From assembly GCA_021773035.1 (NCBI GenBank), contig JAJFKU010000017.1, positions 96,554-160,553 on the forward strand: a stretch of DNA of 64,000 bases, in the 5' to 3' direction. The translations under genes were made by a program, and so were the position numbers. Positions 28,240 to 37,687 of the stretch are shown here, one piece after another. The notes below the pieces were generated by a model. It was given only the letters and a program-made list of their open reading frames with translations, did not search any database and was not told where the DNA came from. The stretch comes from Woeseiaceae bacterium (GTDB lineage Bacteria > Pseudomonadota > Gammaproteobacteria > Steroidobacterales > Woeseiaceae). Every line of letters begins with the position of its first letter. Position 1 is the stretch's first letter.

Positions 28240-29223
28240 TTGCCTGACAAGCTGACAAACGACGAAATACTCGCATTGGCGAGCGATGTTCTTGCCATCG
28301 AAGCACGCGCTGTCGATGCTTTGCGCGGCCGGCTGAACGGTGATTTCATCGCCGCCTGTGAGCTGTGCCTGCAGACACCGGGCCGTGTTGTGGTAACCGG
28401 CATGGGCAAATCCGGCCATGTCAGTAATAAAATCGCCGCGACGCTGGCCTCAACAGGCACGCCCGCGTTCTTCATGCACCCCGCCGAAGCAAGCCACGGG
28501 GACCTCGGCATGATCACAAGCCAGGACTTGCTGCTCGCCATTTCCTATTCCGGTGAGACAAACGAAGTCGTCACCATATTGCCGGTGGTGAAACGCATGG
28601 GCGCAAAACTGCTCTCGATCACGGGCAATCCCAGATCGACGATGGCGGAGGCGGCAGATGTCCACCTTGATATCAGCATTGCCGAAGAAGCATGCCCACT
28701 CAATCTTGCGCCAACTGCGAGCACGACAGCTACGCTCGCGATGGGCGACGCACTGGCCGTCGCGCTGCTCAAGAGCCGCGGCTTTACCGCCGAGGACTTC
28801 GCGCGGTCCCACCCCAGCGGAAGCCTGGGCAAACGGCTGTTGCTGCGCGTCTCCGACGTCATGCGCAGCGGTGACCGGGTTCCGGCTGTCAGCGCCGGCG
28901 TAAGTCTGCGCGACGGCCTCATGGAGATGACCGACAAAGGTCTCGGCATGACCGCCATCGTTGACGATGCAAAAATCATCAGAGGCATATTTACCGATGG
29001 CGACCTGCGACGCACGCTGGACAGCGGCGCCGATATTCATACGACGAAGATCCGCGATGTCATGCACAGCAATTGCAAGACGACGTCCCCCGACGTGCTG
29101 GCCGCGGAAGCACTGCGCATCCTGGAGGAAAACAAGATCACGTCGCTGCTGGTCGCCGATGACGATAACAAACTGATCGGCGCATTGAATATTCACGACC
29201 TGTTTCGCGAAGGATTAATGTGA
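28240..29223 (+). CDS. kdsD: D-arabinose 5-phosphate isomerase
   Basis: 327 residues, TTG start. The SIS domain (about 40-185) has VVTGMGKSGHVSNKIAATLASTGTPAFF and HGDLGMI. Two CBS repeats follow (about 207-327, DVMRSGDRVPAV and DVMHSNCKTTS). It converts ribulose 5-phosphate to arabinose 5-phosphate for KDO. The stop overlaps the kdsC start (GTGA). Confidence 0.95.
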   Translation: MPDKLTNDEILALASDVLAIEARAVDALRGRLNGDFIAACELCLQTPGRVVVTGMGKSGHVSNKIAATLASTGTPAFFMHPAEASHGDLGMITSQDLLLAISYSGETNEVVTILPVVKRMGAKLLSITGNPRSTMAEAADVHLDISIAEEACPLNLAPTASTTATLAMGDALAVALLKSRGFTAEDFARSHPSGSLGKRLLLRVSDVMRSGDRVPAVSAGVSLRDGLMEMTDKGLGMTAIVDDAKIIRGIFTDGDLRRTLDSGADIHTTKIRDVMHSNCKTTSPDVLAAEALRILEENKITSLLVADDDNKLIGALNIHDLFREGLM

Positions 29224-29717
29224 GCGAGCAGGACCTGCGCAATATTCGGCTGGTTGCCTTCGACGTGGACGGCGTATTCACGGACGGTCGCTTCTACCTT
29301 TCCAACGAAGGTATTGAGTCGAAGGCCTTTCATACCCAGGATGGATACGGAATCAGGCAATTGCTGAATGCCGGTGTGGCGGTCGCGGTAATCAGTGGCC
29401 GCAAATCCTTAGCCGTCGAAAAACGCATGTCCGAACTCGGTGTCGAGCACGTCGTTCAGGGCTGTCGCGACAAAGTCGCGGCATTTGACAAGATCATTGC
29501 AACACTCGACATATCGGCAGATGAATGTGCCTATGTCGGTGACGACATGCCCGATATTCCCTTGCTCGATCACGTCGGCTATTCCGTGGCAGTTGCCAAC
29601 GCCGTGCCAGCCCTGCATCAGCGCTGTGACTATTCGACTTCCGCTGCGGGCGGCTTCGGTGCCGTCAGGGAAGTGTGTGAACGAATACTCGCGACTCGAA
29701 GCGAGCAAGCGCGGTGA
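29220..29717 (+). CDS. kdsC: 3-deoxy-D-manno-octulosonate 8-phosphate phosphatase
   Basis: 165 residues, GTG start. HAD-type C0 phosphatase: nucleophile motif AFDVDGVFTDG, VISGRKS, and GDDMPDIPLL. It removes phosphate from KDO-8-P. It overlaps lptC (GTGA). Confidence 0.95.
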   Translation: MSEQDLRNIRLVAFDVDGVFTDGRFYLSNEGIESKAFHTQDGYGIRQLLNAGVAVAVISGRKSLAVEKRMSELGVEHVVQGCRDKVAAFDKIIATLDISADECAYVGDDMPDIPLLDHVGYSVAVANAVPALHQRCDYSTSAAGGFGAVREVCERILATRSEQAR

Positions 29718-30271
29718 TTCCCCGCAACACCACGATCATTATTCTGCTTGCGGTTGCGGCGATAGGCAGTTGGTACATGGCGCGCTCGCATACCTCGGAA
29801 CAGGGTGGCGAACTCCCTTATGACGGTACGCATCGCGGCTACTATCTCAAACACGCTCGAATTCTCGCTACCGGCGAAGACGGCAAACTACTCTACGAAA
29901 TAAGAGCAGAGCATGCGGAGCAGCAGCAGGATCAGAGCATCGAGTTCTCGGGAGTCAATATCCTGTATTCGCCAGATCGTGACGTTCCCTGGACAGTGAA
30001 TGCCGACGCCGCGACATTGAAAGAAAACCACCCAACGATCACTTTGCGCGGCCATGTGCAAATCATCAACAACGGTACCTCGAGTGAGAACGAAACAGAA
30101 ATCCGTACCCAATACCTGGAACTGGACCCGGACCGCTTTATTGCTGAAACCGAGCAGCGGGTTCAAATCCGCTTCGGTACACGCAGCCTTACCGCGACGG
30201 GCATGCTAGCATCACTCAACGATGACAGAATTGAACTCAAATCCAATGTTCGCGGTAAAATCGTTCCCTGA
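29714..30271 (+). CDS. lptC: LPS export protein LptC
   Basis: 185 residues, GTG start. A single N-terminal anchor (about 4-20, TTIIILLAVAAIGSWYM) precedes a periplasmic beta-jellyroll domain (GYYLKHARILATGEDGKLLYEIRAEHAEQ). It bridges LptB2FG to LptA. The gene ends directly before lptA with no spacer. Confidence 0.92.
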   Translation: MIPRNTTIIILLAVAAIGSWYMARSHTSEQGGELPYDGTHRGYYLKHARILATGEDGKLLYEIRAEHAEQQQDQSIEFSGVNILYSPDRDVPWTVNADAATLKENHPTITLRGHVQIINNGTSSENETEIRTQYLELDPDRFIAETEQRVQIRFGTRSLTATGMLASLNDDRIELKSNVRGKIVP

Positions 30272-30904
30272 ATGAAAACGTCTTTTCGAACACTGTCCCG
30301 GCTCGTATCGCTAAGCATCCTGCTGCTTCCTCAGCTCGCTGCTGCGCAGGTAGTGGACCTGGATCTGTTGCCGTGGACGATCGATTCTGAAACTGCCGTT
30401 TTCGACGGCAAAACGTCGACGACGATCTACACGGGCCTGCGATTTTCGCAGGGCACTACGTCCATTGAATCGGACGAAGGACGTGCGACCAACGGCAATG
30501 AACAGAACAGAACCCTGCAGTTCTCCGGCAACGTCGTGATCGTCATAGACAACGGCGAGATCAGGTGCGACTCCGCCGACTTATTGTTCAATGGCAGCGT
30601 GCTCAGCAAAGCGATCGTTAGTGGCGCACCGGCAACGTTCGAACTGCGGCGAACAACTGCGGACGACGTCACCAGCGCGGAGGCAGGCAGACTCAACTAC
30701 GATGTCAGGAACGGCATAATCGAGTTTTCGGATCAGGCGAAGATCACCGAAGGTGGCAACGTCTTTTCCTCGAACTACATCGTCTACAACATCGTTGAGC
30801 GCCGTATCAACGCCGACTCATCGGGTTCGGAAGACGATCGCGTGCGAATAATCTATACGCCGACGGATAGCGAAGAGGCGCCGGAAGAAGTCCAGAATCC
30901 ATGA
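30272..30904 (+). CDS. lptA: LPS transport periplasmic protein LptA
   Basis: 210 residues with a signal peptide ending near AAAQ (1-24). The OstA-like beta-jellyroll pattern shows in [44 protein letters not shown] and [23 protein letters not shown]. It forms the periplasmic bridge for LPS. The stop overlaps lptB (ATGA). Confidence 0.93.
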   Translation: MKTSFRTLSRLVSLSILLLPQLAAAQVVDLDLLPWTIDSETAVFDGKTSTTIYTGLRFSQGTTSIESDEGRATNGNEQNRTLQFSGNVVIVIDNGEIRCDSADLLFNGSVLSKAIVSGAPATFELRRTTADDVTSAEAGRLNYDVRNGIIEFSDQAKITEGGNVFSSNYIVYNIVERRINADSSGSEDDRVRIIYTPTDSEEAPEEVQNP

Positions 30905-31626
30905 GTATTCTCAGCGTTCAGGACATCTCGAAGAGCTACAAATCAAGAAAAGTCGTCAAGACTCTGACGCTGGAGATCAAAAGCGGCGAGGTTGTCGGTT
31001 TACTGGGCCCGAACGGCGCCGGCAAAACGACTGCGTTTTATATGATCGTCGGGCTTGTCGCGGCTGACGGCGGCAATATTCTTCTGGATGGCCAGGATCT
31101 GACTGCCAAGCCAATGCACGAACGCTCCAAACTGGGACTCGGCTATCTGCCGCAGGAAGCGTCAATATTTCGCAAACTCACCGTTGAGCAGAATATTCTG
31201 GCGATTCTGGAAAACCGCCGCGACCTCGATCGCGCGGGCCGCGAGCAGGAGCTGGAAAACCTGCTTGAAGAACTGCACGTCGGCCATGTGCGGACCAATC
31301 TCGGCATCAGCCTGTCCGGCGGCGAACGCCGCCGGGTCGAGATTGCGCGCGCCCTGGCTGCCGACCCCCTGTTTGTCCTGCTCGACGAACCTTTTGCCGG
31401 GGTCGACCCCATTTCCGTGCTCGATATCCAGCGCATTATCAGGCACTTGTGCGAACGCGACATCGGCGTTCTGATTACCGACCACAACGTTCGAGAAACA
31501 CTCGGTATTTGCGGCCATGCCTATATACTAAGCGATGGTAGTTTGATCGCGGCGGGATCGCCGGAGGCCATTCTTGAAAATCAGCACGTTCGAGAAGTGT
31601 ATCTCGGACAGGAGTTTAAACTCTGA
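30901..31626 (+). CDS. lptB: LPS export ABC transporter ATPase LptB
   Basis: 241 residues. Walker [11 protein letters not shown]-loop in [11 protein letters not shown], signature [15 protein letters not shown], Walker [12 protein letters not shown] and the H-loop [10 protein letters not shown] are all intact. It powers LPS extraction with LptFG, which are not in the window. Confidence 0.97.
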   Translation: MSILSVQDISKSYKSRKVVKTLTLEIKSGEVVGLLGPNGAGKTTAFYMIVGLVAADGGNILLDGQDLTAKPMHERSKLGLGYLPQEASIFRKLTVEQNILAILENRRDLDRAGREQELENLLEELHVGHVRTNLGISLSGGERRRVEIARALAADPLFVLLDEPFAGVDPISVLDIQRIIRHLCERDIGVLITDHNVRETLGICGHAYILSDGSLIAAGSPEAILENQHVREVYLGQEFKL

Positions 31627-31632
31627 GGTATT

Positions 31633-31650
31633 TTGCACTAGCTGGTGCAA
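31633..31650. promoter_or_regulatory. 18-bp palindrome upstream of rpoN
   Basis: TTGCAC-TAGCTG-GTGCAA is symmetric at 16 of 18 positions and lies 7 bp after the lptB stop and 29 bp before the rpoN start. It could be an operator acting on rpoN. It is not a terminator (no T run), and it does not match the -24/-12 spacing. Confidence 0.35.
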
Positions 31651-31679
31651 TCAGATATCGACCAAAGAGTGGATCGTAA

Positions 31680-33074
31680 ATGCTTAAACCTTCGCTGCAG
31701 CTAAAACTCGGCCAGTCACTAACCATGACGCCGCAACTACAGCAGGCAATCCGCCTGCTGCAGCTGCCGATTCTCGACCTGAATGCCGAGATACAGGAAG
31801 CACTCGAAGAGAACATCATGCTCGAGATGGAGGACCTCCCCGACGTCCCCCGTACGGGTGCCGAGTCCACCGCCGAAGTTGAGACAATCAAAGTCGAGGA
31901 GCAGTGGCAGACACAGGCCGCCGACCGTATACAGGACAGCGGCTGGAATGGCGAAGGCCGCCCGATCTCGGAGTTTGCCGATGAGTCCGGCGAAACGCTT
32001 CGCGAGCACCTTTACTGGCAGCTGGAAATGGAGAACTTCACGGTCCGTGAAGCACTCATCGGCGAAGCCCTGGTTGATTCGATCAACGACGACGGCTACC
32101 TGACCGCCGATATTGACGAAATCGTTGCCAGCCTCGACGAGCAACCACCGATCAGCGACGACGAAATCGAAGCAATGCTGTTGAAGGTGCAGCGACTCGA
32201 CCCGGTCGGTGTCGGCGCACGCTCTCTGTCCGAATGCATTCTCCGGCAGATAGAACAGCTGGATCTGGAGACGCCCGGGTATCAGTTGGCCCAGGACATT
32301 GCCGCCGATCACCTCGATCTGGTTGCAAGTCGCGACTATGGCGAACTGCGCAGAAGCCTCAGAACCTCGGAAGACAAGCTCCATGAAGCACTGGCGCTGG
32401 TACGTGGCTGTAACCCAAGGCCAGGCCTTGCCGTCAGCCCCGCCGCCGCACAGTACGTGATTCCCGATGTTTTCGTGCGAAAGATCGACCAGCGCTGGCA
32501 GGTAGAAATCAGCCCGACCGGCGTACCGCGCCTGTCCGTAAACCAGCAATACGCCAAGCTCCTGCGCGGCAGCGGCGAACATGCCGTTCTCAAGACACAG
32601 CTACAGGAAGCGCGCTGGCTCATTCGCAGCCTGGAGATTCGCAATGAGACTTTGTTGAAGGTTGCAACCAGCATCGTCGCCCGGCAAAAGAGCTTTCTGG
32701 ACCAGGGCGACGAGGCCATGAAACCCATGGTGCTGCGTGACATCGCCGAGGAGATTGGCATGCACGAGTCGACAATTTCCCGTGTAACCACTAATAAATA
32801 CATGCATACGCCTCGCGGAGTCTTCGAATTCAAGTATTTCTTCTCGAGTCACCTCTCCTCCGCCAGCGGCGAGGATCAGTCCTCGACGTCGGTTCGCGCA
32901 AAGATCCGCAAGTTAATCGCCGCCGAGAACCCGGACAAACCGCTTAGCGACAGCAAGATCACGAACTTACTGAAAGAAGAAGGTATTTCGGTTGCGAGGA
33001 GGACGGTCGCGAAGTACCGTGAAGCTATGAATATCCCGTCGTCGAGCGATCGCAGGAATCGCGAAACGCGGTGA
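31680..33074 (+). CDS. rpoN: RNA polymerase sigma-54 factor
   Basis: 464 residues. The Gln-rich region I (LKLGQSLTMTPQLQQAIRLLQL) meets enhancer-binding proteins. An acidic linker, the core-binding region (DPVGVGARSLSECILRQ) and the RpoN box ARRTVAKYRE near the C-terminus follow. All regions are intact. Placement between lptB and hpf is the usual one. Confidence 0.97.
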   Translation: MLKPSLQLKLGQSLTMTPQLQQAIRLLQLPILDLNAEIQEALEENIMLEMEDLPDVPRTGAESTAEVETIKVEEQWQTQAADRIQDSGWNGEGRPISEFADESGETLREHLYWQLEMENFTVREALIGEALVDSINDDGYLTADIDEIVASLDEQPPISDDEIEAMLLKVQRLDPVGVGARSLSECILRQIEQLDLETPGYQLAQDIAADHLDLVASRDYGELRRSLRTSEDKLHEALALVRGCNPRPGLAVSPAAAQYVIPDVFVRKIDQRWQVEISPTGVPRLSVNQQYAKLLRGSGEHAVLKTQLQEARWLIRSLEIRNETLLKVATSIVARQKSFLDQGDEAMKPMVLRDIAEEIGMHESTISRVTTNKYMHTPRGVFEFKYFFSSHLSSASGEDQSSTSVRAKIRKLIAAENPDKPLSDSKITNLLKEEGISVARRTVAKYREAMNIPSSSDRRNRETR

Positions 33075-33166
33075 ACCCACTAGGTAGAAAACACAATATA
33101 GGAGAAACCCGGGGCTGATATCCTGATCCGAGAGGACCGCAAGATAACCAAAAACTGGAGACAACT

Positions 33167-33487
33167 ATGCAATTGAATGTTTCAGGCCACCACGTCGAAG
33201 TTACGGATTCGCTAAGAGAATATGTTGAATCCAAATTTGAGAAAACTGCCCGTCACTTTGACCTTGTGTCTGACGTCCATTGTATCCTGACCGTCGAAAA
33301 ACTCCGGCACAAAGCCGAGGCTACTGTGCATGTAAATGGTGGTACGATTTACGCTGAACATACCGAAGAGGATATGTACGCTGCGATCGATGGTCTCGTG
33401 GACAAGATTGAACGACGAGTCAGAAAGTACAAAGAAAAGCTCGTCGATCACCACGCCAAAGACAAAGAAAAAATCAGGTACGCCTGA
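33167..33487 (+). CDS. hpf: Ribosome hibernation promoting factor, short form
   Basis: 106 residues: MQLNVSGHHVEVTDSLREYV, the basic LEKTARHFD-type helix and the IYAEHTEEDMYAAIDGLVDKIERRVRKYKEK helix of the HPF/YfiA fold. There is no long-HPF dimerization domain, so it would act in 100S formation with RMF, or alone. GGAG precedes the ATG by 7 nt. Confidence 0.94.
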   Translation: MQLNVSGHHVEVTDSLREYVESKFEKTARHFDLVSDVHCILTVEKLRHKAEATVHVNGGTIYAEHTEEDMYAAIDGLVDKIERRVRKYKEKLVDHHAKDKEKIRYA

Positions 33488-33548
33488 ACCGGCACACGAT
33501 CTGTGCGGTCAGACGGCCGCCCGGATCGCCGCCACCGAAAATAAGAAT

Positions 33549-34043
33549 ATGCAGCTTGAAGAAATCATTAAGCCGGACGGCGTTCTCTGTAACGCCACCG
33601 CCCGAAGCAAGAAACACTGCCTCGAAATACTCAGCGAACTGCTGGTACGCTCCATTCCCGACATCGCCAGCGAATTGATTTTCGGTTGCCTTAATGAACG
33701 CGAGCGCCTCGGATGTACGGGCCTGGACAGGGGAGCTGCCTTTCCGCACTGCCGTGTCAACGGCCTCGGCGCGAGTACCGCAGCCCTCATCAAACTCTCC
33801 GAGCCGGTCGATTTTGACGCCGCCGACGGCGAGCCCGTTGACCTCGTATTCGGCATGATGGTGCCGACAGAGCTCGATGACAGTCACTACGCCGATATCA
33901 AGATGATTACCAGCGTACTCGCCGACGAGGGGCTGCGCGCTCGTTTGCGCGACATGAATACCAGCAGCGATCTATACGACGCACTGATAAACGGCTCGGC
34001 GCTCGTGGCGCCGGAACAGCCGCGCGTTGCAGAAGGACCCTGA
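33549..34043 (+). CDS. ptsN: PTS IIA-like nitrogen regulatory protein
   Basis: 164 residues from MQLEEIIKPDGVLC. The open frame runs 71 codons further upstream through hpf, without family match. H67 in GAAFPHCRV is the phosphorylated histidine. EIIA-Ntr regulates potassium uptake and other processes in the PTS-Ntr chain. The stop is followed after 2 bp by the probable rapZ start. Confidence 0.94.
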   Translation: MQLEEIIKPDGVLCNATARSKKHCLEILSELLVRSIPDIASELIFGCLNERERLGCTGLDRGAAFPHCRVNGLGASTAALIKLSEPVDFDAADGEPVDLVFGMMVPTELDDSHYADIKMITSVLADEGLRARLRDMNTSSDLYDALINGSALVAPEQPRVAEGP

Positions 34044-34045
34044 GG

Positions 34046-34936
34046 CTGGACCTTCGACTGATAGTTGTCAGCGGTCTGTCAGGGTCTGGCAAGTCTGTTG
34101 CGTTGCACGTCCTCGAAGACCTCGGTTACTACTGCATTGATAATATTCCCGCTGCTCTGCTGAAGTCGGCGGTCCACGAAGTGCAATCCGGGGAACGCGC
34201 CAGCGCAGATCTGTTGGCAGTCGGTGTCGATGCGCGAAACAGGCCCGCGGACCTGCAGGCGCTGCCCGGACTCATCGACGATCTGCGCGAACAAGGCGTG
34301 CACACGGATATTGTGTTCCTGCACGCAAGCGACGAAGTCCTGCTCAAACGCTACAGCGAAACCCGACGACGGCACCCGCTCGCCGAGCACGGTGGCGAGC
34401 TCCGAACCGCGATTAATACCGAACGTGAAATTCTGACACAGATTAACAACGCCGCTGACCTGATCATCGACACATCCCGGACCAGCATCTACGAACTCGC
34501 CAGCGTAATCCGGGAACGGGTAGATCGCAGACAATCGAATACCCTGTCCGTTCTCATCGAATCGTTCGGTTACAAGCACCGAATTCCGGCCGACGCGGAT
34601 TTTGTATTCGACATGCGCTGCCTGCCGAACCCCTACTGGTCAGTTGACCTGCGCGGACTCACCGGCCTGGACCGGGAAGTCATCGACTTCCTGAATTCAC
34701 ACGAAAGCTTCACCGCGATGTACGAAGATATCGTTGCCTTTCTCAATCGCTGGATTCCGCGCTTCGAAGAAGCGCAACGGGGCTATCTGACCATTGCCAT
34801 CGGCTGCACCGGAGGCCAGCACCGCTCGGTGTGTATGGCCGAAAAGCTCGCCGCCGCACTGCGGGAGCAACACAAGCCGATCCTCACCCGACACAACAAC
34901 CTCACGAGCCGTCAACTCCGCCCGGACCAGGCCTGA
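34046..34936 (+). CDS. rapZ: RNase adapter protein RapZ, probable CTG start
   Basis: 296 residues if started at CTG 34046. The N-terminal P-loop GLSGSGKS and VLEDLGYYCIDNIP, the middle LIVDTS-like LIIDTSRTSIYELA, and the C-terminal ESFGYKH, FDMRCLPNPYW and AIGCTGGQHRSV are all RapZ. The first usual start codon in frame (TTG 34103) lies after the P-loop, so it cannot be the true start. CTG 34046 has GAAGGA (34032-34037) 8 nt upstream; CTG 34040, overlapping the ptsN stop, is another option. RapZ controls the small RNA GlmZ and glucosamine synthesis. No npr gene follows. Confidence 0.9.
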   Translation: MDLRLIVVSGLSGSGKSVALHVLEDLGYYCIDNIPAALLKSAVHEVQSGERASADLLAVGVDARNRPADLQALPGLIDDLREQGVHTDIVFLHASDEVLLKRYSETRRRHPLAEHGGELRTAINTEREILTQINNAADLIIDTSRTSIYELASVIRERVDRRQSNTLSVLIESFGYKHRIPADADFVFDMRCLPNPYWSVDLRGLTGLDREVIDFLNSHESFTAMYEDIVAFLNRWIPRFEEAQRGYLTIAIGCTGGQHRSVCMAEKLAAALREQHKPILTRHNNLTSRQLRPDQA

Positions 34937-34982
34937 CGCCGTATAGACGATACCAGGCTCTAAGCTGTTAAACTCCGCTCGC

Positions 34983-36332
34983 ATGGACGCCAGAGAGCAC
35001 CCGCAGGACAACATAGAGCTACTGTTGCAACAATTGGACAGTGGTCGCATGCGCTCGGCCAGGATGCAGATCAACAGCCTGCACCCCGCTGAACTCGCTC
35101 GCCTGCTCGAATCGCTGCCGCTTAAGAAGCGGGCCATGCTGTGGGAAATCGTTGACCCGGAAATCGAGGGCGACGTTCTCGTAGAAGTATCCGACGAAGT
35201 ACGCGACGGCCTGCTGGAAGGCATGCAGACCGAGGAACTGATCGTCGCACTCGATGGTATGGAGGTTGACGATCTTGCCGATCTGCTGATTGACCTGCCG
35301 GAAACCGTCACCCAGGAAGTTCTGCAATCGCTGGACAAGCAGGATCAGGAACGCGTTCAGCAGGTTCTCGCCTATGACGAGGAAAGCGCCGGTGGCCTGA
35401 TGAACGTCGATATCGTGACCGTTCGTCCCGACGTCACGCTGGAAGTTGTCTCGCGCTACCTGCGCCTCGTCGGCGAAATAACGGATGGTACCGATTCGTT
35501 GTTTGTCGTCAGCCGCGACGACAGTTACATCGGGTCTCTGTATCTGTCGCGACTGCTGACCAACGACCCGGACGAGATGGTGGCGAACGTGATGTCTACC
35601 GATGTGATGCCGATTTCGGCGCAAACGCCGTCGACTCAGGTCGTCTGGGAGTTCGAGAACCGGGACCTGTTATCGGCGCCGGTTGTTGACGACGATTTTC
35701 GCGTTCTCGGCCGCATTACCGTAGATGACGTCGTCGATGTTATCCGCGACGAGGCCGAACACTCACTGATGAGTGCCGTCGGACTCGACGAAGAAGACGA
35801 TATGTTCGCACCGGTCTTCAAGAGCGCGACCCGGCGGGCCCTGTGGCTAGGCGTCAACCTCTGCACGGCTTTTCTGGCCGCGGCCGTCGTTGATCTGTTT
35901 CAGACGACCGTCGACAAGATCGTATTGCTGGCGGTGTTGATGCCTGTCGTGCCCAGTATGGGCGGCGTCGCAGGGACGCAGTCGCTGACCATTATCACGC
36001 GTGCCATCGCGCTCGGACAGATCAACAAAGACAACGCGATCGGCATTCTCCGCAAGGAACTGATGGTCGGCATACTCAACGGCATCGGCTGGGCCATCAT
36101 CGTGTCAATATTTACCTACTGGTGGTTCGAAGAATGGCGTATCGGTGGAATCATTGGTGCTGCGATGATCATCAACCTGGTTGTCGCGGCACTTGCAGGA
36201 TTCAGCATTCCGCTAATCCTGAAACGACTGAATGTCGACCCCGCTCTTGCCGGGGGTGTCGTGCTGACGACCGTTACCGACGTTATCGGTTACTCGGCGT
36301 TCCTGGGACTCGGCGCCGCGCTGCTACTGTAA
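34983..36332 (+). CDS. mgtE: Magnesium transporter MgtE
   Basis: 449 residues. The N-terminal helical Mg-sensing domain (about 10-125) is followed by two CBS repeats (about 130-250, GLMNVDIVTVRPDVT and VMSTDVMPISAQTP) and five membrane helices carrying the pore segment PVVPSMGGVAGTQ. It imports Mg2+ and is gated by cytosolic Mg2+. It ends 28 bp before the stop of the convergent patatin gene. Confidence 0.94.
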   Translation: MDAREHPQDNIELLLQQLDSGRMRSARMQINSLHPAELARLLESLPLKKRAMLWEIVDPEIEGDVLVEVSDEVRDGLLEGMQTEELIVALDGMEVDDLADLLIDLPETVTQEVLQSLDKQDQERVQQVLAYDEESAGGLMNVDIVTVRPDVTLEVVSRYLRLVGEITDGTDSLFVVSRDDSYIGSLYLSRLLTNDPDEMVANVMSTDVMPISAQTPSTQVVWEFENRDLLSAPVVDDDFRVLGRITVDDVVDVIRDEAEHSLMSAVGLDEEDDMFAPVFKSATRRALWLGVNLCTAFLAAAVVDLFQTTVDKIVLLAVLMPVVPSMGGVAGTQSLTIITRAIALGQINKDNAIGILRKELMVGILNGIGWAIIVSIFTYWWFEEWRIGGIIGAAMIINLVVAALAGFSIPLILKRLNVDPALAGGVVLTTVTDVIGYSAFLGLGAALLL

Positions 36333-36360
36333 ATCGGGATAAAGACGCCGTGTCCGTGAA

Positions 36361-37578
36361 CTACGACTCGTCGACCTGGAACGCGCTGAGATCTCTCTTG
36401 ATCCAATCCGGTGCGAACAATCTCGGAACCTCGGCGCCACTGACGAAGTCGTACAACTCATCCTTTACTTTCATCGCATCGCGATAGCCCAGTGCAATGA
36501 GTTCTCGTGTATACGCTTTCTCGAACAGCAAGAAACTCAGCAGCCGGTTCTGACCCGCACCCTTGCCGCTTACGCCGCGCAGCAATGCGCGAATGGCGAC
36601 CGGCAGCTCCTGGCGGTGACGTGCGGCGATTTCCCTCAAATCCTCGCTCGGAACCACCAGCATCGTGTCAATTGGCCGAACTTTGAGCAGGCTGCCACCT
36701 CGTTGCTGAGGCGCTACCGCGTCGATGAGTTGATTGATGCGGGTGATACGCTCGAGATCGGAGTAGAGACCGTCCATAAACAGCGTATCCAGTATGTACC
36801 CGGCGATCTGCCCGAAACTCGGTGGCGGACCCAGAGACGCAGGTGCCTTCTCTCCGGTTTCGTCACGAATACCGATCACAAGAATTCTATCGGCGCCAAG
36901 ATGTACTGCCGGACTCAGCGGTGTCGCCTGGCGCATGGCTCCATCACCGAAGTACTCGTTGCCGACGCTCTGCGGCGGAAAAATCATCGGTACGGCGATA
37001 CTCGCCATCAGGTGATCCAGATGTAAATCGGTCCGTTTCCCCAGGCGTCGCGTTCGGTCCCAGCTGCGCAGATCCTCCGCAGCTTCGAAAAACGAGGTCG
37101 AACGCGCGGATTCATAGCCGGCCGCCGTGACCGCAACGGCACTGAGATGACCATTGTCTATCGCCTGCCTGATCCTGGGAAACTGCACATTCCGGCGCAA
37201 CAACTCCCTCAACGGCGCATTGTCCAGCAGCGATTTCGGAGTGCCTACCAGCCAGCCACCGAGGACTATGGAGCTCAGCCAGTGCAGGCTGCTCCTGAGC
37301 ATCGTCAGGTGGTCGGTCTTGTAGACCTGGTGACAGCGAAAATGCGCCCAGACCTGTTCAAGTTCGGCGATTGCAGACCGAAAGTGCTGTGCTTTCGATG
37401 CCAGCACGACCGAATTGACGGCACCGGCAGATGTTCCGCTGATCACCGAAAACGGATTGGCGCTGGTTCTCGGCATGATCTCGGCCAGCGCTTTGAGCAC
37501 GCCGACCTGAAAAGCACCTCGTGCACCGCCACCCGGCAGCACCAGCGCGGTTTGCACCGATTCAGATTGATTCGTCAT
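36361..37578 (-). CDS. Patatin-like phospholipase
   Basis: 405 residues. Oxyanion motif LPGGGARGAFQVGVL (14-28), nucleophile S50 in SGTSAGAVN, and the dyad aspartate in YFGDGAMRQATPL. The C-terminal third is a patatin-associated extension. There is no signal peptide, so it is probably cytosolic or membrane-associated lipid acyl hydrolase. The substrate is unknown. Confidence 0.88.
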   Translation of the reverse strand: MTNQSESVQTALVLPGGGARGAFQVGVLKALAEIMPRTSANPFSVISGTSAGAVNSVVLASKAQHFRSAIAELEQVWAHFRCHQVYKTDHLTMLRSSLHWLSSIVLGGWLVGTPKSLLDNAPLRELLRRNVQFPRIRQAIDNGHLSAVAVTAAGYESARSTSFFEAAEDLRSWDRTRRLGKRTDLHLDHLMASIAVPMIFPPQSVGNEYFGDGAMRQATPLSPAVHLGADRILVIGIRDETGEKAPASLGPPPSFGQIAGYILDTLFMDGLYSDLERITRINQLIDAVAPQQRGGSLLKVRPIDTMLVVPSEDLREIAARHRQELPVAIRALLRGVSGKGAGQNRLLSFLLFEKAYTRELIALGYRDAMKVKDELYDFVSGAEVPRLFAPDWIKRDLSAFQVDES

Positions 37579-37621
37579 AAGACCCGTTCAAAACATTTCA
37601 GATCGCCCATAGCGAGCGTAT

Positions 37622-37627
37622 TATAAT
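37622..37627 (+). promoter_or_regulatory. Candidate -10 box for the peroxiredoxin gene
   Basis: A perfect TATAAT (in GTATTATAATCGC) lies 60 bp before the ATG at 37688. No convincing -35 lies at 16-18 bp. Confidence 0.3.
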
Positions 37628-37687
37628 CGCACTGCCACTGGCGAGCCCGTGTAAACGACCGCCAGCTCCTCTAAACGGACCCTGATC

